Shown piece after piece: positions 40,716 to 52,543 of a DNA stretch of 64,000 bases. Source of the DNA: Lumbricus rubellus (taxonomy: Eukaryota; Annelida; Clitellata; Crassiclitellata; Lumbricidae); contig OX243828.1 of assembly GCA_945859605.1 (NCBI GenBank), forward strand, positions 18,691,681 through 18,755,680. Reading direction: 5' to 3'. Below the pieces are notes generated by a model. That model was not told the DNA's origin and did not search any database. It saw only the letters and a program-made list of their open reading frames with translations. The position numbers were made by a program, and so were the translations under genes. The stretch's first letter is position 1, and each line of letters begins with the position of its first letter.

Positions 40716-43700
40716 TAGACAAGGCTTGGAATTCTAAAAGAGCTCTAGAAATCACTGTTAGAAGCAAATCATGTAACAATTTGCTAACTGGTGTTTCTAG
40801 ACTATTTCGACCCCCCTGAAAACGAAAATCGCTGTTGGCAAGCTGGATTTTTATCGGTTCCATGGGAAAACAAGATGGCGGACAAAATGGCTGCCAATTG
40901 CTTCAAATAAATAAAAGTAAAGTATTTCATGTGATAGGAACACGGTTTTAGATTCTAAATTAAGACTATAGGGTCCAAGGAATGCAATGGAATCAAAGAC
41001 ATATATGTAGCACTGCAAGAAAATCAAAATGGCGGACAAAATGGCGGCCAGAATCTTAAATGGCTATAAATGAAGTTATGTATGCAATAGAAACATGATT
41101 TCAGAGTCTAAATCAACATTTTCTAGGTCAAGGAATGCAATGGAACCATGGTCAGATATGTAGCGCTGCTCTAAAACCAAAATGGCGGACAAAATGGCGG
41201 CCAGAATCTTAAAATGGCTATAGGTTAAGTCATGTATGCAAAGGAATCATGATTTCAGGGTCTAAGTCAACATTTTCGAGGTCAAAAAATGCGATGGAAC
41301 CATTGTCACATATGTAGCACTGCAAGAAAACAAAAATGGCGGACAAAATGGCGGCCAGAATCCTACAATGGCTACAAGTGAAGTCATGTATGCAATCGGA
41401 ATTTGATTTCAGTTTTTCTACCAGGTCTTTGCGAGATGGCATATGGGGCCTGTGCTGTGGAATTTATCTACAATGTTCCCTTATTTGGCCTGAAATGATC
41501 ATTCAAATTATGACAATTCCCTCATCAAGTCTTAAATCAAGGAGCATTCTTCAAAAGAACACCTACGATGTTATCATGCATCACCTTATCACGGCCAATC
41601 AAGCATACTATCCCATCATCTGCATGGCATCTGGATCTGGCATCAGTATCGTGCCATGAGCTTCCCTCAAAACCACTGGCATGGGATGCTTTCTGAAAAG
41701 TAAATTGTCCGGTCAGCAAATGTTTAACAGAGGCAGGCATGGCATTTATTTTTAATATTTTATGTAGGGTCTCTTCAAGGGAGGCTACTCGGTATCACTC
41801 CCGACATAACCACGACTAAATGGGACAGTTTTTAGATTCTTAAGAAACAGAGTGAAGTGAGTTCAAGTGACCCATGGAGAACAAGTGCTGTGAAAAGGGA
41901 TGAACATTTCAGGTTGTGAAACCAGCCACAGAGAATGAACGTCGCTGTCGACTAACAGAATAACAGCTCAGCTTTATTCGCCAACCGAAGAGTCGATCGA
42001 CGCTGGACACCCGTGTTGGAAAACTGAGTTCTTGCAGATAAAATGGACTAGTCCCTCAAAGCACTGCCTAACCAACACACATACTCTGTAGGCAATCCGC
42101 TGCGGGAAAGGGAGCCAATGCAAGACATCCCGTATATAATATGAGACATGGTCAACGATATGCCCAATAGATTGTGTCGCAATTCATAGGACCAATTTCA
42201 GATAAATTATTGATGGGCAAGCAATGGTACACGCAATGCTTCAAGCAATAGGGACCCTCCAAAGGTGAAGACATAGTACGGCGACCTGGCAGATACAATG
42301 GTTGCCCGTGTAAAGGTACTTTCAATTGGCTACGAGAGGGTGAATAATTTTTGTCTTGGATAGATACTGGACCTGAACATTGCATATAAAAAGGGAAGCC
42401 ATACAGAAATGGTGACTATGACCACACCTTTGTCACTGTATTGAGTTTTGAAATAGCGGTACTCCATTGTCGGCAAATTGGCTGAATGTTCTTGGTATGC
42501 CTGTAAGCAAAGGCGATCTAGCTTCATTCCTGTCCATTCAACTCTCAACAGCCACATTTGGATATTTGGAGATATCGATGCAGCTGTTACTGGTGGTTCC
42601 GTGAAGGAAGAAAAGGGTTTGCCTATACTACCGGGTCAGATGTGTATGACTTATATCTAACCATATTTGGGTGATGGCTGGAATATCAGCATAGTGGGAA
42701 TTCATCCAATTCACGCAACTATGAAGAAATATATTGGCTTTTCTTGCCATAATTGGATGTGATGTGTTATTTAGCAGGAATGAACTGAAAGAATGCATAG
42801 ATAACCTACTTGGAAACTTCTCACTTGCCTTTTACATTGGCAACATTCCCCTATGAGCTCATTAACAAACTGTAATTTGGAAAAAGACTATCTTCCATAT
42901 ATTGATGCTCAGACACCATCCTCATCAAGATGGAGTGCAGGGGAAGAAAGTAATCTTTACTAGTGTGGCCTGGCATTGGTCCTGCGCCGCAGTCACATTA
43001 TAGAGTTTATCTTCAAATCATGAGAAGTTAATAAGCATAGCATCGAGCCCTGCTGCTATCGAAGTGTGATCTTGCCATGTACACTTATGTACAATTGCAT
43101 GAACAGCAACAATGCTTGAATTAACTCTACTCTGCATACATAGCTTGCTGCAGACAAGTCATGAAACATTGGAACAATTGATAGGACAAGTTATGAAACA
43201 TTGAAGCATGAATATTGCACCAGCAATAGTTAAACAGTGCAGTGCAATCATAAGCTACTAAAGTATTTCCACTAGACAATTTCACTGCATTAAGCTCAAT
43301 GGTATGTATATAGAAGATAGAATGTGACTTTCCTGGAATTATTCTACCAAGAAAATACTAACTAGTCCAATCACATACATTCAGTACAGTACATCATCTA
43401 TAGCCAGTTAAAGCTGTTGTCCACCATTTTGGTTTTTGGCTTTCTGGCAGTGTCACATAACATGTACCTTTAACTAAATCACATTCCTTGACTGTGAAAT
43501 TTTCATGTACATACTGGAATCATATTTCCATTAGATACAGAACTTCACTAATAACCAATTCAAGAATATGACCGCAGTGCGTTTGCAGGCGGTTCATTAA
43601 AGTATATACTTACTTATTTTGTCCACAACTCTGATTTTCGTGCAGTGCTACATATGTGATATTGATTCCATTGCATTCTATGGCCTCAAAAATGTTGACT

Positions 43701-44377
43701 TAGACCCTGAAATCATGATTCCTTTGCATACATGACTCAACCTATAGCGATTTTAAGATTCAGGCCGCCATATTGTCCGCCATTTTAGTTTTTGTGCAGC
43801 GCTACATATCTGACCGTGATTCCATCGCATTCCTTGACCTCGCAAATGTTTATTCAGACTCTGAAATCATGTTTCTATTGCATACATAACTTCATTTATA
43901 GCCATTTTCAGATTCTGGCCGCCATTTTGTCCGCCATTTTGGTTTTAGAGCAGCGCTACATATCTGACCATGGTTCCATTGCATTTCTTGACCTAGAAAA
44001 TGTTGATTTAGACTCTGAAATCATGTTTCTATTGCATACATAACTTCATTTATAGCCGCCATTTTGTCCGCCATTTTGATTTTATTGCAGTGCTACATAT
44101 ATGTCTTTGATTCCATTGCATTCCTTGGACCCTATAATCTTAATTTAGAATCTAAAACCGTGTTCCTATCACATGAAATACTTTACTTTTATTTATTTGA
44201 AGCAATTGGCAGCCATTTTGTCCGCCATCTTGTTTTCCCATGGAACCGATAAAAATCCAGCTTGCTAACAGCGATTTTCGTTTTCAGGGGGGTCGAATTA
44301 GTCTAGAAACACCAGTTAGCAAATTGTTACATGATTTGCTTCTAAGAGTGTAATTTTCAGATCCCAAGCCTGGTCTA
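40716..44377. mobile_element. Foldback-like DNA transposon with tandem-repeat inverted arms
   Basis: The ends are inverted copies (TAGACAAGGCTTGG at 40716 and its complement at 44377). Arms of about 0.7 kb (40716-41410 and 43610-44377) match in inverse orientation, including the block CTGGTGTTTCTAGACTA. Each arm contains about four tandem units of 153-154 bp marked by ATGGCGGACAAAATGGC (units at 40877, 41031, 41184 and 41338). A 3-bp direct repeat ACA flanks the element, too short to prove a target duplication. The arrangement resembles Foldback/Galileo-type elements. No transposase is recognised. Confidence 0.75.
41410..43600. other. Interior of the foldback-like element, no recognised gene
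   Basis: Unique-looking sequence without long frames. On the minus strand several short stretches read like protein (TNNTSHP-type text around 42650-42780, GMKLDRLCLQAYQEHSANLP near 42480-42530, LLTGQFTFQKASHASG near 41690) but in different frames with stops between. They may be exons or decayed pieces of one captured gene or of a transposase; I cannot assign them. Confidence 0.35.
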
Positions 44378-44382
44378 ACATG

Positions 44383-44490
44383 TCTGTCTATCTGTCTGTC
44401 TGTCTGTATGTCTGTCTGTATGTCTGTATGTCTGTCTGTCTGTCTGTCTGTCCGTCCCTCTGTCTGTCTGTCTATCTCTCTCTGTCTGTG
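44383..44490. repeat. (TCTG)n repeat
   Basis: Pure TCTG units with a few changes, immediately right of the foldback element. At 44620-44710 a retroposon tail ending TGTCGTTAAACAATAAAACC follows. Confidence 0.85.
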
Positions 44491-45387
44491 GACTTTCCTA
44501 AAAAAGGATTACATAAGAAATAGTGAAAAGAACTACACTGGTTCAACCTCTTTTCCACTGAAGATACTGTTTCTGTAGGAATTTCGTTACCCAGCTTCGC
44601 CGAAGCCTGTCAATCCAATGATACCAGGTTGAGCCAGTCCCGAGTCTTAGAAAGTGAGGAGGAAACTACATCGGCAGAGGGAGCCACTGGATGTCGTTAA
44701 ACAATAAAACCATTTACAATTCGTTCCCTGCCTCCAGCCAAAGATATTCGCAACTAATATAAGCGACCCAATTTGGGCAGAAAGACAGACAGTCGTTCAC
44801 ACATACATGCAGAAAAGACAGACAGTCGTACACACATACATACATAATACATACAAACAATACAATACACGCATGCATCCATCCATCCATGATCTATACA
44901 TACATGCACTGTGGTATCTACTGTCTGACTATTATATTGCTTGTATTATTCATTTGCGCCTCCGGTGTTACAACAAGAGGCGTTACATTAATTCCTCACA
45001 ACAATAATATGCACATGTATAATACAACGTGTCTTTGTGTAAACTGTAGTCTCCAATTACCGCACAGGAATAGCGTACACGGATTTTTCCAAGGAATTCC
45101 TGCATAATATATTATCTGCTCTCGCTTGATTCCTTATTGATTGGCGAGACTCTGCGCTTCGGCTGAAATCTTCTCTTGTTATTGTTTCGTATCTCGAGAG
45201 ATGGGCGGACGGTGAGAGGGAGTTAGGAAGGGAGGGAGGGAGTAGAGAGAGCCAAGCAGGTGACGTAGTTAGATGGAGGAAAGGGAGGGTGGGTACCTGC
45301 TCCCATAGGGCATTGCGACCCATGATCGGCGCAACAATTGATTGGGGCGTCATCTGGCACATGTGGTCTTCATTATCGTCATTCTCC

Positions 45388-45461
45388 TCGCCGCATTCTT
45401 CTTCTTCTTCTTCTTCTTCTTCTTCTTCTTCTTCATTTTCTGCACTTCATCTTCATCGTTA

Positions 45462-45499
<38 letters not shown>

Positions 45500-45517
45500 A
45501 TCTTCATTCGTCGTCAA

Positions 45518-45554
<37 letters not shown>

Positions 45555-45600
45555 GTCGTCGTCATCATCATCATCGTCGTCGTCGTCGTCGTCGTCATCA
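45388..45600. repeat. Trinucleotide array (TTC, GTC, CAT)
   Basis: A TTC block, then mixed CAT and GTC blocks, as at 3.2 kb. It is followed by CT-rich text to 46070 that includes a 29-bp unit (TATTCTCATATTCCTCATCC and flank) repeated about four times at 45865-45960. Confidence 0.9.
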
Positions 45601-45644
45601 TATATTTTTCTTTATTCTCCTCCTCCTCCATGCAAGAGGAGACG

Positions 45645-45679
45645 ATGAGGAGTATGGGAGAATCTCCCATACTCCTCAT
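45645..45679. repeat. Perfect 35-bp hairpin
   Basis: Two 17-base arms (ATGAGGAGTATGGGAGA and its exact complement) around one central A. It is surrounded by low-complexity CT text. Confidence 0.85.
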
Positions 45680-46199
45680 TGTCTGCTCTGGCTCCTCCCG
45701 TTCTCCCGCTTTATTCTGCTCTCCTTTTTCTTCTTCCACCTCCTTCTACTTTTCTCTCGTCCTCTCTCTTTGCCTCCCAATCGCATTCATCTTATTCTTC
45801 CTTCTCCTAATCCTCGTCTTCACCACATTCTCCTTCCTCTTCTCTTACCTCTTCCTGATCTTCTTTATTCTCATATTCCTCATCCTCCTCTTTATTCTCA
45901 TATTCCTCATCCTCCTCTTTATTCTCATATTCCTCATCCTCCTCTTTATTCTCGTATTTGTTCATACTCTTATTCCTCCTCCTCCTCCCCTCTTCTTCAT
46001 TTTTCCCTTATTTTTTCTTAATCCTCCTTCTTCTTCTTCCAGGCTCCTCATCCTCTGTCTGTCCTCCGTGATCCTCATCCTCCGCTGCTGACATCTGCTG
46101 ACGACAAGACATGGCAAAGCATTGGAACAGAAGAAGGTCGAGTTATTAAGAAGCACTCAACAACCCTCGATCAACAGACTCAACACCATACCATGTGCA

Positions 46200-46821
46200 C
46201 CTAAGCACACACAGAGCCTACACAAGCACACATAAACATATAGAGACATACACATAAGGACATACACACATACACACATACATAAGCTCACACACATACA
46301 CAAGCACACACAAACATATAAAGACACACACATAAGAACATACACACATACATACACGCACATACATAAGCGCACACACATACACAAGCGCACACAAACG
46401 AACACACACGTATATACATAAAGACACACGTAAAGCAACAAGCGCGTACAAACATACAAAAGCGCACTTACGCTCGCGCACACAAACATAAACACAAACA
46501 AACACATACATAAAGACAACTAAAACACCCCAATGCATACACATATAAAGACACACACGCACTTAGACACACATATGCAAACACACACATAAATTATGCA
46601 CACGCATACGCAAGCATAAACCACTACACACAAACACAAACGCTCATACATACATGTACACGAAGACAAACACGTACAATACATACACACAAACATAAAC
46701 ACACATACACACATACACACATACAAAGTGCACGACACATACGCAGGCATACACACATGCAAAGTGCATAAAAACAACAAACGCGTGCACACATAATTAT
46801 AGGCGTACATACTATACAAAT

Positions 46822-46888
<67 letters not shown>

Positions 46889-46910
46889 ACACACACACAT
46901 ATATATATAT
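46200..46910. repeat. CA-rich imperfect microsatellite with (TA)n
   Basis: ACACATACACAC-type text ending in a TA run at about 46841-46880. Frames through it are artefacts. Confidence 0.9.
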
Positions 46911-47311
46911 AAACGTAGACATCACGGCATGTAACACAGCATAATTTATTGTAGGCCTTATAGGCTCTATGTTATAGGCTATTATGTTCACAACAGTACT
47001 GTTATCATAATATCATTCAAATTTATGGGGCGCCATGTTGCACATCAGCGCTGCGTCAATAAGAAGGGTTGTCACATTCGCGGGATGTTTGCATCGTCAT
47101 ATCAACTTGCGTGTGACAGCCTTTGATGTCGGTTTAACAATCGGGCGCTATATAATCTTCGTGAGAAAATTGTCAGGACTTGCATTGAGAAGGGTCTGTC
47201 AAAACGAAGTATTGCTGCTTGCAGGGTGGGTAACTGGGCATCGAATACTTTGGTTGTATCGAAATATACGCTTAGCTAAAATTATTTCGAGTTACCGAGC
47301 TAGCCTGTTAA

Positions 47312-47563
47312 CAGAGCTGAAAGTGGTTTGGAAAAGTTGCCGGGTCTCACTTTGGCGGATGAGCACGCCTTTGGCCCATAAATTGTTCTGGCGACGTTTT
47401 TCCTATAGTCATTTGCCCAAAATTACAAAAAATCCTTCCATTTTACCTACTTTTGGCACCTGACGGCCTGTTTTGCGACCCGGCTGAGACCCGGCAACAG
47501 CAGGTCTCGAAAATCGATGCCGGGTCTCAGACCCGGACCGACCCGGCTCACTTTCAGCCCTGC
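47312..47563. mobile_element. hAT-type MITE (CAGGGCTGAAAG family)
   Basis: 252 bp with ends CAGAGCTGAAAGTGG and ...CACTTTCAGCCCTG (inverted), flanked by a perfect 8-bp duplication CCTGTTAA (47304-47311 and 47564-47571). The right half holds repeated GACCCGG/CCGGGTCT blocks. Confidence 0.85.
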
Positions 47564-47571
47564 CTGTTAAA

Positions 47572-48247
47572 TAAATAAAGTTTAATATAGCCTAGATAGG
47601 CCTACTCGCAAATTGTTTGTTAGCCTTCTTGTAAGTCTTTGACTCTCTGCGAAGCTGATTTGTTACTTTGCTGAAATTTTAGAAATAGCAACATAAGGTA
47701 ATAGTTGTTTGTATAATTATGAGAAAATTTTAAGTTTGTGTGAAATATAATTTAGGCATAATTAGGCCAAAACTTATGGGAAATCGAAATGTAGAAATGG
47801 AGTTAGAACAAACAGTCATCAGTTACAAAAGTTTCATGTTTTAAGTATCAAGTTTTATTTATTATCTACAACAATATATAACTGAAAATTTATAATAAAA
47901 ACATGTTGAACCTTCTAATTTGCTCATATAATAGGCCTATGCTTGATCGCAACAGATACATGTAAATAGCCTATATTCATAATGTTAACTGAACAATGGA
48001 TAATAATTTTAGAGTAGGCTACCATAATACCTTGGTAGTTGGTAGTACGAATTATAATTTTTATGGCCTAAGTGCTATGTGCCTAAACACTCAGCGCTTA
48101 CAATGCGGAATTCGTCGAAAAAATGCTTTACTAACCGCTTGTACTGTTGCTTCTGCAGCTGTCCTTCTCTCCAACCTCAATTGCTGCATTTTCCATTTCT
48201 TCAAATTCGTGTCTACCCAACACAAACGTTCTCAACTCATTATATAG
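47572..48247. other. Intergenic AT-rich DNA, no gene seen
   Basis: No recognisable frame. It contains several AGGCCTA motifs, which are frequent from 35 to 60 kb. Confidence 0.5.
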
Positions 48248-48255
48248 GCTAGACA

Positions 48256-48619
48256 CATAGGCGTAGGGGACATTTCAGGAGTGGGGGGGGGGCAAAAGTT
48301 TAACTTTTGCCCGAAAAATCTAACGACTTTTTTTGTCGTCCGGCAAAAATTCCCGTAACTTTTTTTTCCGCTCGAAAAAATCTGACGACCTTTTTTTTAG
48401 TCGTTTGGTCGAAATTGCCCGAAAATTTCCGTTACTTTTCCACCCGAAAAATCTGAAGACCTTTTTTCTTTTTAGTCGTCTGGTCCAAATTCCGAAATTT
48501 ATTAATTTCTTTATACATTTTTTTTTACTTTCCCGGACTGCTTGCCCGAAAAACCAGACTTGCCCGAAATTTGGGGGGGCATTTGCCCCCCCACTGGACC
48601 CCCATCTCCTACGCCTATG
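48256..48619. mobile_element. hAT-type MITE (CATAGGCGTAGG family), copy 2
   Basis: 364 bp in the same orientation as copy 1 at 1938, with the same ends and internal TGCCCGAAAA/GACGAC blocks. The 8-bp flanks GCTAGACA (48248-48255) and GCTAGATA (48620-48627) differ at one base. Confidence 0.85.
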
Positions 48620-49257
48620 GCTAGATAGTAACTGCTTGTAGGCTACTATTGCTTCTCCTCTCCAATTTCAATTGCTGTAATTTCCATTTCTTCAAAATCG
48701 TGTCTACTCAACATAGGATCTAAACGTTTTCAACTTATTAGCTGCCACTAGTCACGATCACTGTGTCGGGTCTCAACTCTCAAGTCACTAATAATAACTT
48801 GAGATGAACATGTCTGACAACTTACTGTTATAGAGACGGCCATTTTTTTACTTCGGTCAGATAAGCACTAAGCGCGTATAGTTATGACCCCACGATACCA
48901 TAAAAAATTTATTAAATGTATTGACAGCCATTGCAGGGTTTCCATGCTAGCGTAACGTTTCCAATTCTGTTCAATTAATTTTATTGTAACCATCAACCTC
49001 AACCATCAACAATTGGTTACATGTATAGTAGCATGTTTCACATAACAGGATATATAGTACCTACCCTAAGGGATGAGTACCCCGTTAACAGGTAGGCTAC
49101 ACCTATTTTACTTGTACTGTTTCAACTGGTGGCTAGACGGTTAACGGCATGAATTGAGCAGTAGCCTATACTAGGTAGTATAACCTATAGTATAGCCTAT
49201 ACTAGGTAGCATAACCTATAGTATAGCCTATACTAGGTAGTGGAAGAAAAGAGGTAA

Positions 49258-49520
49258 CTGATGGACACTATATACGTGGGCGACAGAAGAAATGGATAGG
49301 ACACATCTTAAGGAGGGACACCCTACTAAAAGACATCATTGAGGGAAGAATGGAGGGGAAAGGATGCGAGGCAGACCAAGAGCAATGCTGCTGGTCTGGA
49401 TGCTGACAGAAGATGGATACAGCTAGTGTAGGCTACTGAAGAGAGATGCACAGAACAGAGAAAAATGGCGTTATTGGACATACGAACCTGGCTGAGGGCC
49501 AGTGAACGTGAAGAAGAAGA
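49258..49520 (+). pseudogene. LINE 3' fragment (reverse transcriptase C-terminus)
   Basis: Across frame changes it reads KKWIGHILRR, EGRMEGK, RGRPRAML and EKWRYWTYEPG, matching the C-terminal end of the LINE at 50833-52076. Like that copy, it ends in a short GAAGAAGAAG tail. It is a 5'-truncated, decayed relative. Confidence 0.75.
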
Positions 49521-49883
49521 AGGCTATAAAGAATAATTACGAAAAGACAAATCATGTAGTGAACTTAACTAATAAGAACGAAACGAAAAACGATAAATCA
49601 GTGCATGCATGGTTTTAATATTTTCGTAGTCATGAATCAAGTAGATGCATTGCTAGCAGTGTTTTAAGCCTTTGCAAACTGGACACCTGCTGGATATGAA
49701 ATTATGAATAGGCCTACTGAATAGGTATTGAGTTCCATACAACTGGCCCACTAGTGAATTTGTCACGATCTACTTCTTGTAGATTCAGATTAGTTTAACG
49801 GAAATTGTGGCAAACTTCCCAGACGTCCATTTGACCGATCGCTTTACCAATAATACAGACCAGACTTGATTGTTGCTGAGAAG

Positions 49884-50149
49884 CAGGGGCGGGTCCAGGG
49901 GGAGGGGCAATCCGGCCATGGCCCCTCCATTTAAAAATTGCATCGGAAGGTCCCCCCCCCCCATTTGGTACACTTTTCTGACATTTCGGTCGGCTGACTA
50001 AAAAAGGTCATCAGCTTTTTAGGCAGGGAAAAGTGTATATTTTTCTGACATTTCGACCGGATGACTAAAAAAGTCTGATCAGATTTTTTCGGCAAAGATC
50101 ACCGAAAATTTTGCCCCTCCCCCTTCGAAAATGTCTGTATCCACCCCGG
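49884..50149. mobile_element. hAT-type MITE (GGGGCGGATCCAG family), copy 1
   Basis: Ends CAGGGGCGGGTCCAG and ...CTGTATCCACCCCGG are inverted copies. The 8-bp flanks CTGAGAAG (49876-49883) and CTGAGATG (50150-50157) differ at one base. The interior has GGATGACTAAAAAAG blocks and C-rich runs shared with the copy at 57949. Confidence 0.75.
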
Positions 50150-50832
50150 CTGAGATGAGGTGGAGTTACAATCTGTGTCACGGACTTTGTCTCACCACTG
50201 TCTGTCGTTGTACTTCTTTCAACGTATCGCGGTCAGGGTTTTAGGCTACGACATGCTGGTGAGATTCAGTCTAGCGAAATGACTTGCATTTGGCTTCATT
50301 TGTTTACCAGTAGGCTATAGGCCTGTGGGTATAGGCCAGATTTAATAGCAGCAATGTACATGCAATTTGAAACTCCGTCCAAAATGACCTCAAAAGTCAA
50401 AACCTGTCTTTTTCTCTCGGGGTTGAACGCACAGAGAGCGCTTCTGAAAGGCTCTTTCTACAAGAAGCGATTTATAAATGGTCAGATGCAATACAGTACA
50501 ATACAATACAATACAATACAATACAATGCCTGCCCATAGACTTCACAGCCATTTGGTTTATCGGATTCGGAATTAGGGGTTGGACAATGTGCGTAGGCTT
50601 TTGGTTGATCACAATCAGAACATTGTAGACTGCTTTCTTTCAAAGCTGAGCATGCGGCCAAAGCAAGAGACTGCGTGTGTTCCTATCTGCCTGCCAACGT
50701 AAACATAATGGCTGGATACTTATTTGGTACTAAGGTCGCCAGCCATGCAGATTGCGAGGACACTGCGACCGAGGACACGATCTTATAGTGGACCCTAGAC
50801 CTATAATTACATTTTTGTAACCTATAAACTGT

Positions 50833-52076
50833 ATATATATATACTATATACTGGCGAAAAGAGTACTGGGAAAAACAGAGACAATTGGAGGACTAGGAGA
50901 GGACCAATTCGGTTTCAGGAAGGGTTTGGGAACAAGAGACGCGATCGGAGCATTGCGGATACTAACAGAAAGGAGTTGTCAGAATGGACAGGACGTATAT
51001 ATATGTTTTGTGGATTATGAGAAGGCATTTGATAGAGTCAACTGGAGAAAGCTGCTACATGTACTGAGGAGGATGGGAATAGACTGGAGAGACAGAAGAT
51101 TGATAGGAAATTTATACATGGGGCAGAAGGTACGAATAAGAATCGACGGAGAGTACTCAGAACCAGGAAAGGTGGGCAGAGGAGTGAGACAGGGCTGCCC
51201 TCTATCACCTCTTTTATTCAACATCTATATAGAAGAACTGGTCAGAGAAGCATTAGATGATCTGGAAGAAGGCATAAAGGTGGAAGGAAGATGGATTAAG
51301 GCTTTGAGGTTTGCGGACGATCAGGCAATGTTAGCGAGAAGTCAGAAGGGGTTGCAAGAAGTGATGGATAGATTGAACACAACGTCAATTGAATATGGCA
51401 TGAGAATTAACATCAAGAAGACAAAAGTAATGAAGATCAGCAAGGGAGAAGAAACTATAGTCGACATTCAAATAGAAGGCAAAGGGATAGAACAGGTCAA
51501 GGAATTTTGCTACCTGGGAAGCTTGATGACAACGGATGCTAAATGTCATAAGGAAATCAGAAGGAGGATTGCAATGGGAAAAGAGGCATTTACGAAAAGA
51601 GGAGAACTACTACGAGGAAAGCTAAACAGAAGTCTCAAGAAACGAATGATAAAAACACTGGTGTGGAGTGTGGTGTTGTATGGTTCCGAAACCTGGACCA
51701 TGAGAAAAGAAGACATAAAGAAAATCGAAGCGTTTGAAATGTGGACGTGGAGAAGAATGGAGAAGATCAGCTGGACGGAACACAGAACAAACGAGGAAGT
51801 GCTGGAAAGGGTAGGAGAGGAAAGAACAATGATAAAAACAATCAGAGAAAGGCATAAGAATTGGATAGGGCATATTCTAAGAGGAGACAGTCTGGTGAAA
51901 ACGGTGTTAGAAGGACAAATGGAGGGGAAACGAACAAGAGGAAGACCCCGACAGATGTTGCTGGACACTCTGATGAAGAAGATCGGATATCAGAAACTAA
52001 AGGAGAAGGCCCAGCGGAGGGAAGAGTGGCGACATTGGACAGCCGAACCTGCCTAGGGGCAGAGAACCAGAAGAAG
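50833..52076 (+). mobile_element. 5'-truncated LINE (non-LTR retrotransposon)
   Basis: The element is flanked by a 14-bp target duplication with one mismatch, AACCTATAAAC(T/C)GT (50819-50832 and 52077-52090). It ends in a short GAAGAAG-type tail and starts within the reverse transcriptase. One uninterrupted coding frame fills it, so it inserted recently. Confidence 0.85.
50850..52056 (+). CDS. LINE reverse transcriptase, N-terminally truncated
   Basis: About 400 codons, open to TAG at 52054-52056. Motifs in order: EDQFGFRKG (fingers), YICFVDYEKAFDRVNW (motif A, with its catalytic Asp), GVRQGCPLSPLLFNIY (motif B), LRFADDQAML (motif C, FADD catalytic box) and FCYLGSLMTTDAKCH. The C-terminal segment is YGSETWTMRKEDIKKIEAFE then WTWRRMEKISW and HILRGDSLVKTVLEGQMEGK, typical of one group of animal LINEs often labelled endonuclease-reverse transcriptase. 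The endonuclease domain is missing through 5' truncation. The clade (RTE-like or other) cannot be fixed by eye. No start codon belongs to it, so it is not expected to be expressed. Confidence 0.88.
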
Positions 52077-52285
52077 AACCTATAAACCGTTCTATATCAC
52101 GCTTCACGTTGCAAACATACCCGCCGGTGAATCGATTTTCTCCACGCCACTGATCTCATTGCTGTTGATAATGACGTAGATGATGAATTTGATGATGTCA
52201 TAGGCTAAGGGTCCGTCCATAAACGACGTCACGCAGATAGGGGGAGGGGTCACACATTTGTGACGATATGTGACGGTCTCTTACG

Positions 52286-52543
52286 CAGGTCTTTTTAACG
52301 TGCGGCTGTAAGCTTACACAAAATGTGTAGGCCTAGTTGTAGAAGCACATCGGAGCGCCTCTGAGGAGTTCTCTTGAAGGGGCGCTATATAAATGTACGA
52401 TTACAATTACAATTACACTTCTGTACAGCTAAAACTAACAAAAAAGGCCATTGTTCTCCGATTGGAAGTAATTTGACATGAATGACGGGAAAAGAAAGAA
52501 GGAGTTGTGCAGTTCTAAAATTTCCTTAAAAAAACCAACCCTG
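52286..52543. mobile_element. hAT-like MITE (TGCAGTTGTA family) nested in the Harbinger-like MITE
   Basis: Ends CAGGTCTTTTTAACG and ...CCTTAAAAAAACCAACCCTG. The 8-bp flanks CTCTTACG (52278-52285) and CTCTTACA (52544-52551) differ at one base. A SINE fragment is inserted in it at about 52350-52422. Confidence 0.75.
52350..52422 (+). repeat. SINE 3' fragment nested in a MITE
   Basis: GGAGCGCCTCTGAGGAGTTC, then GGGGCGCTATATAAATG and ATTACAATTACA repeats. The surrounding MITE sequence resumes at CACTTCTGTA, as in the uninterrupted copy at 57659. Confidence 0.75.

Noticed and set aside
47035..47463. 142-codon frame on the plus strand
   Set aside because: Overlaps a hAT MITE, has no family features and spans the element boundary.
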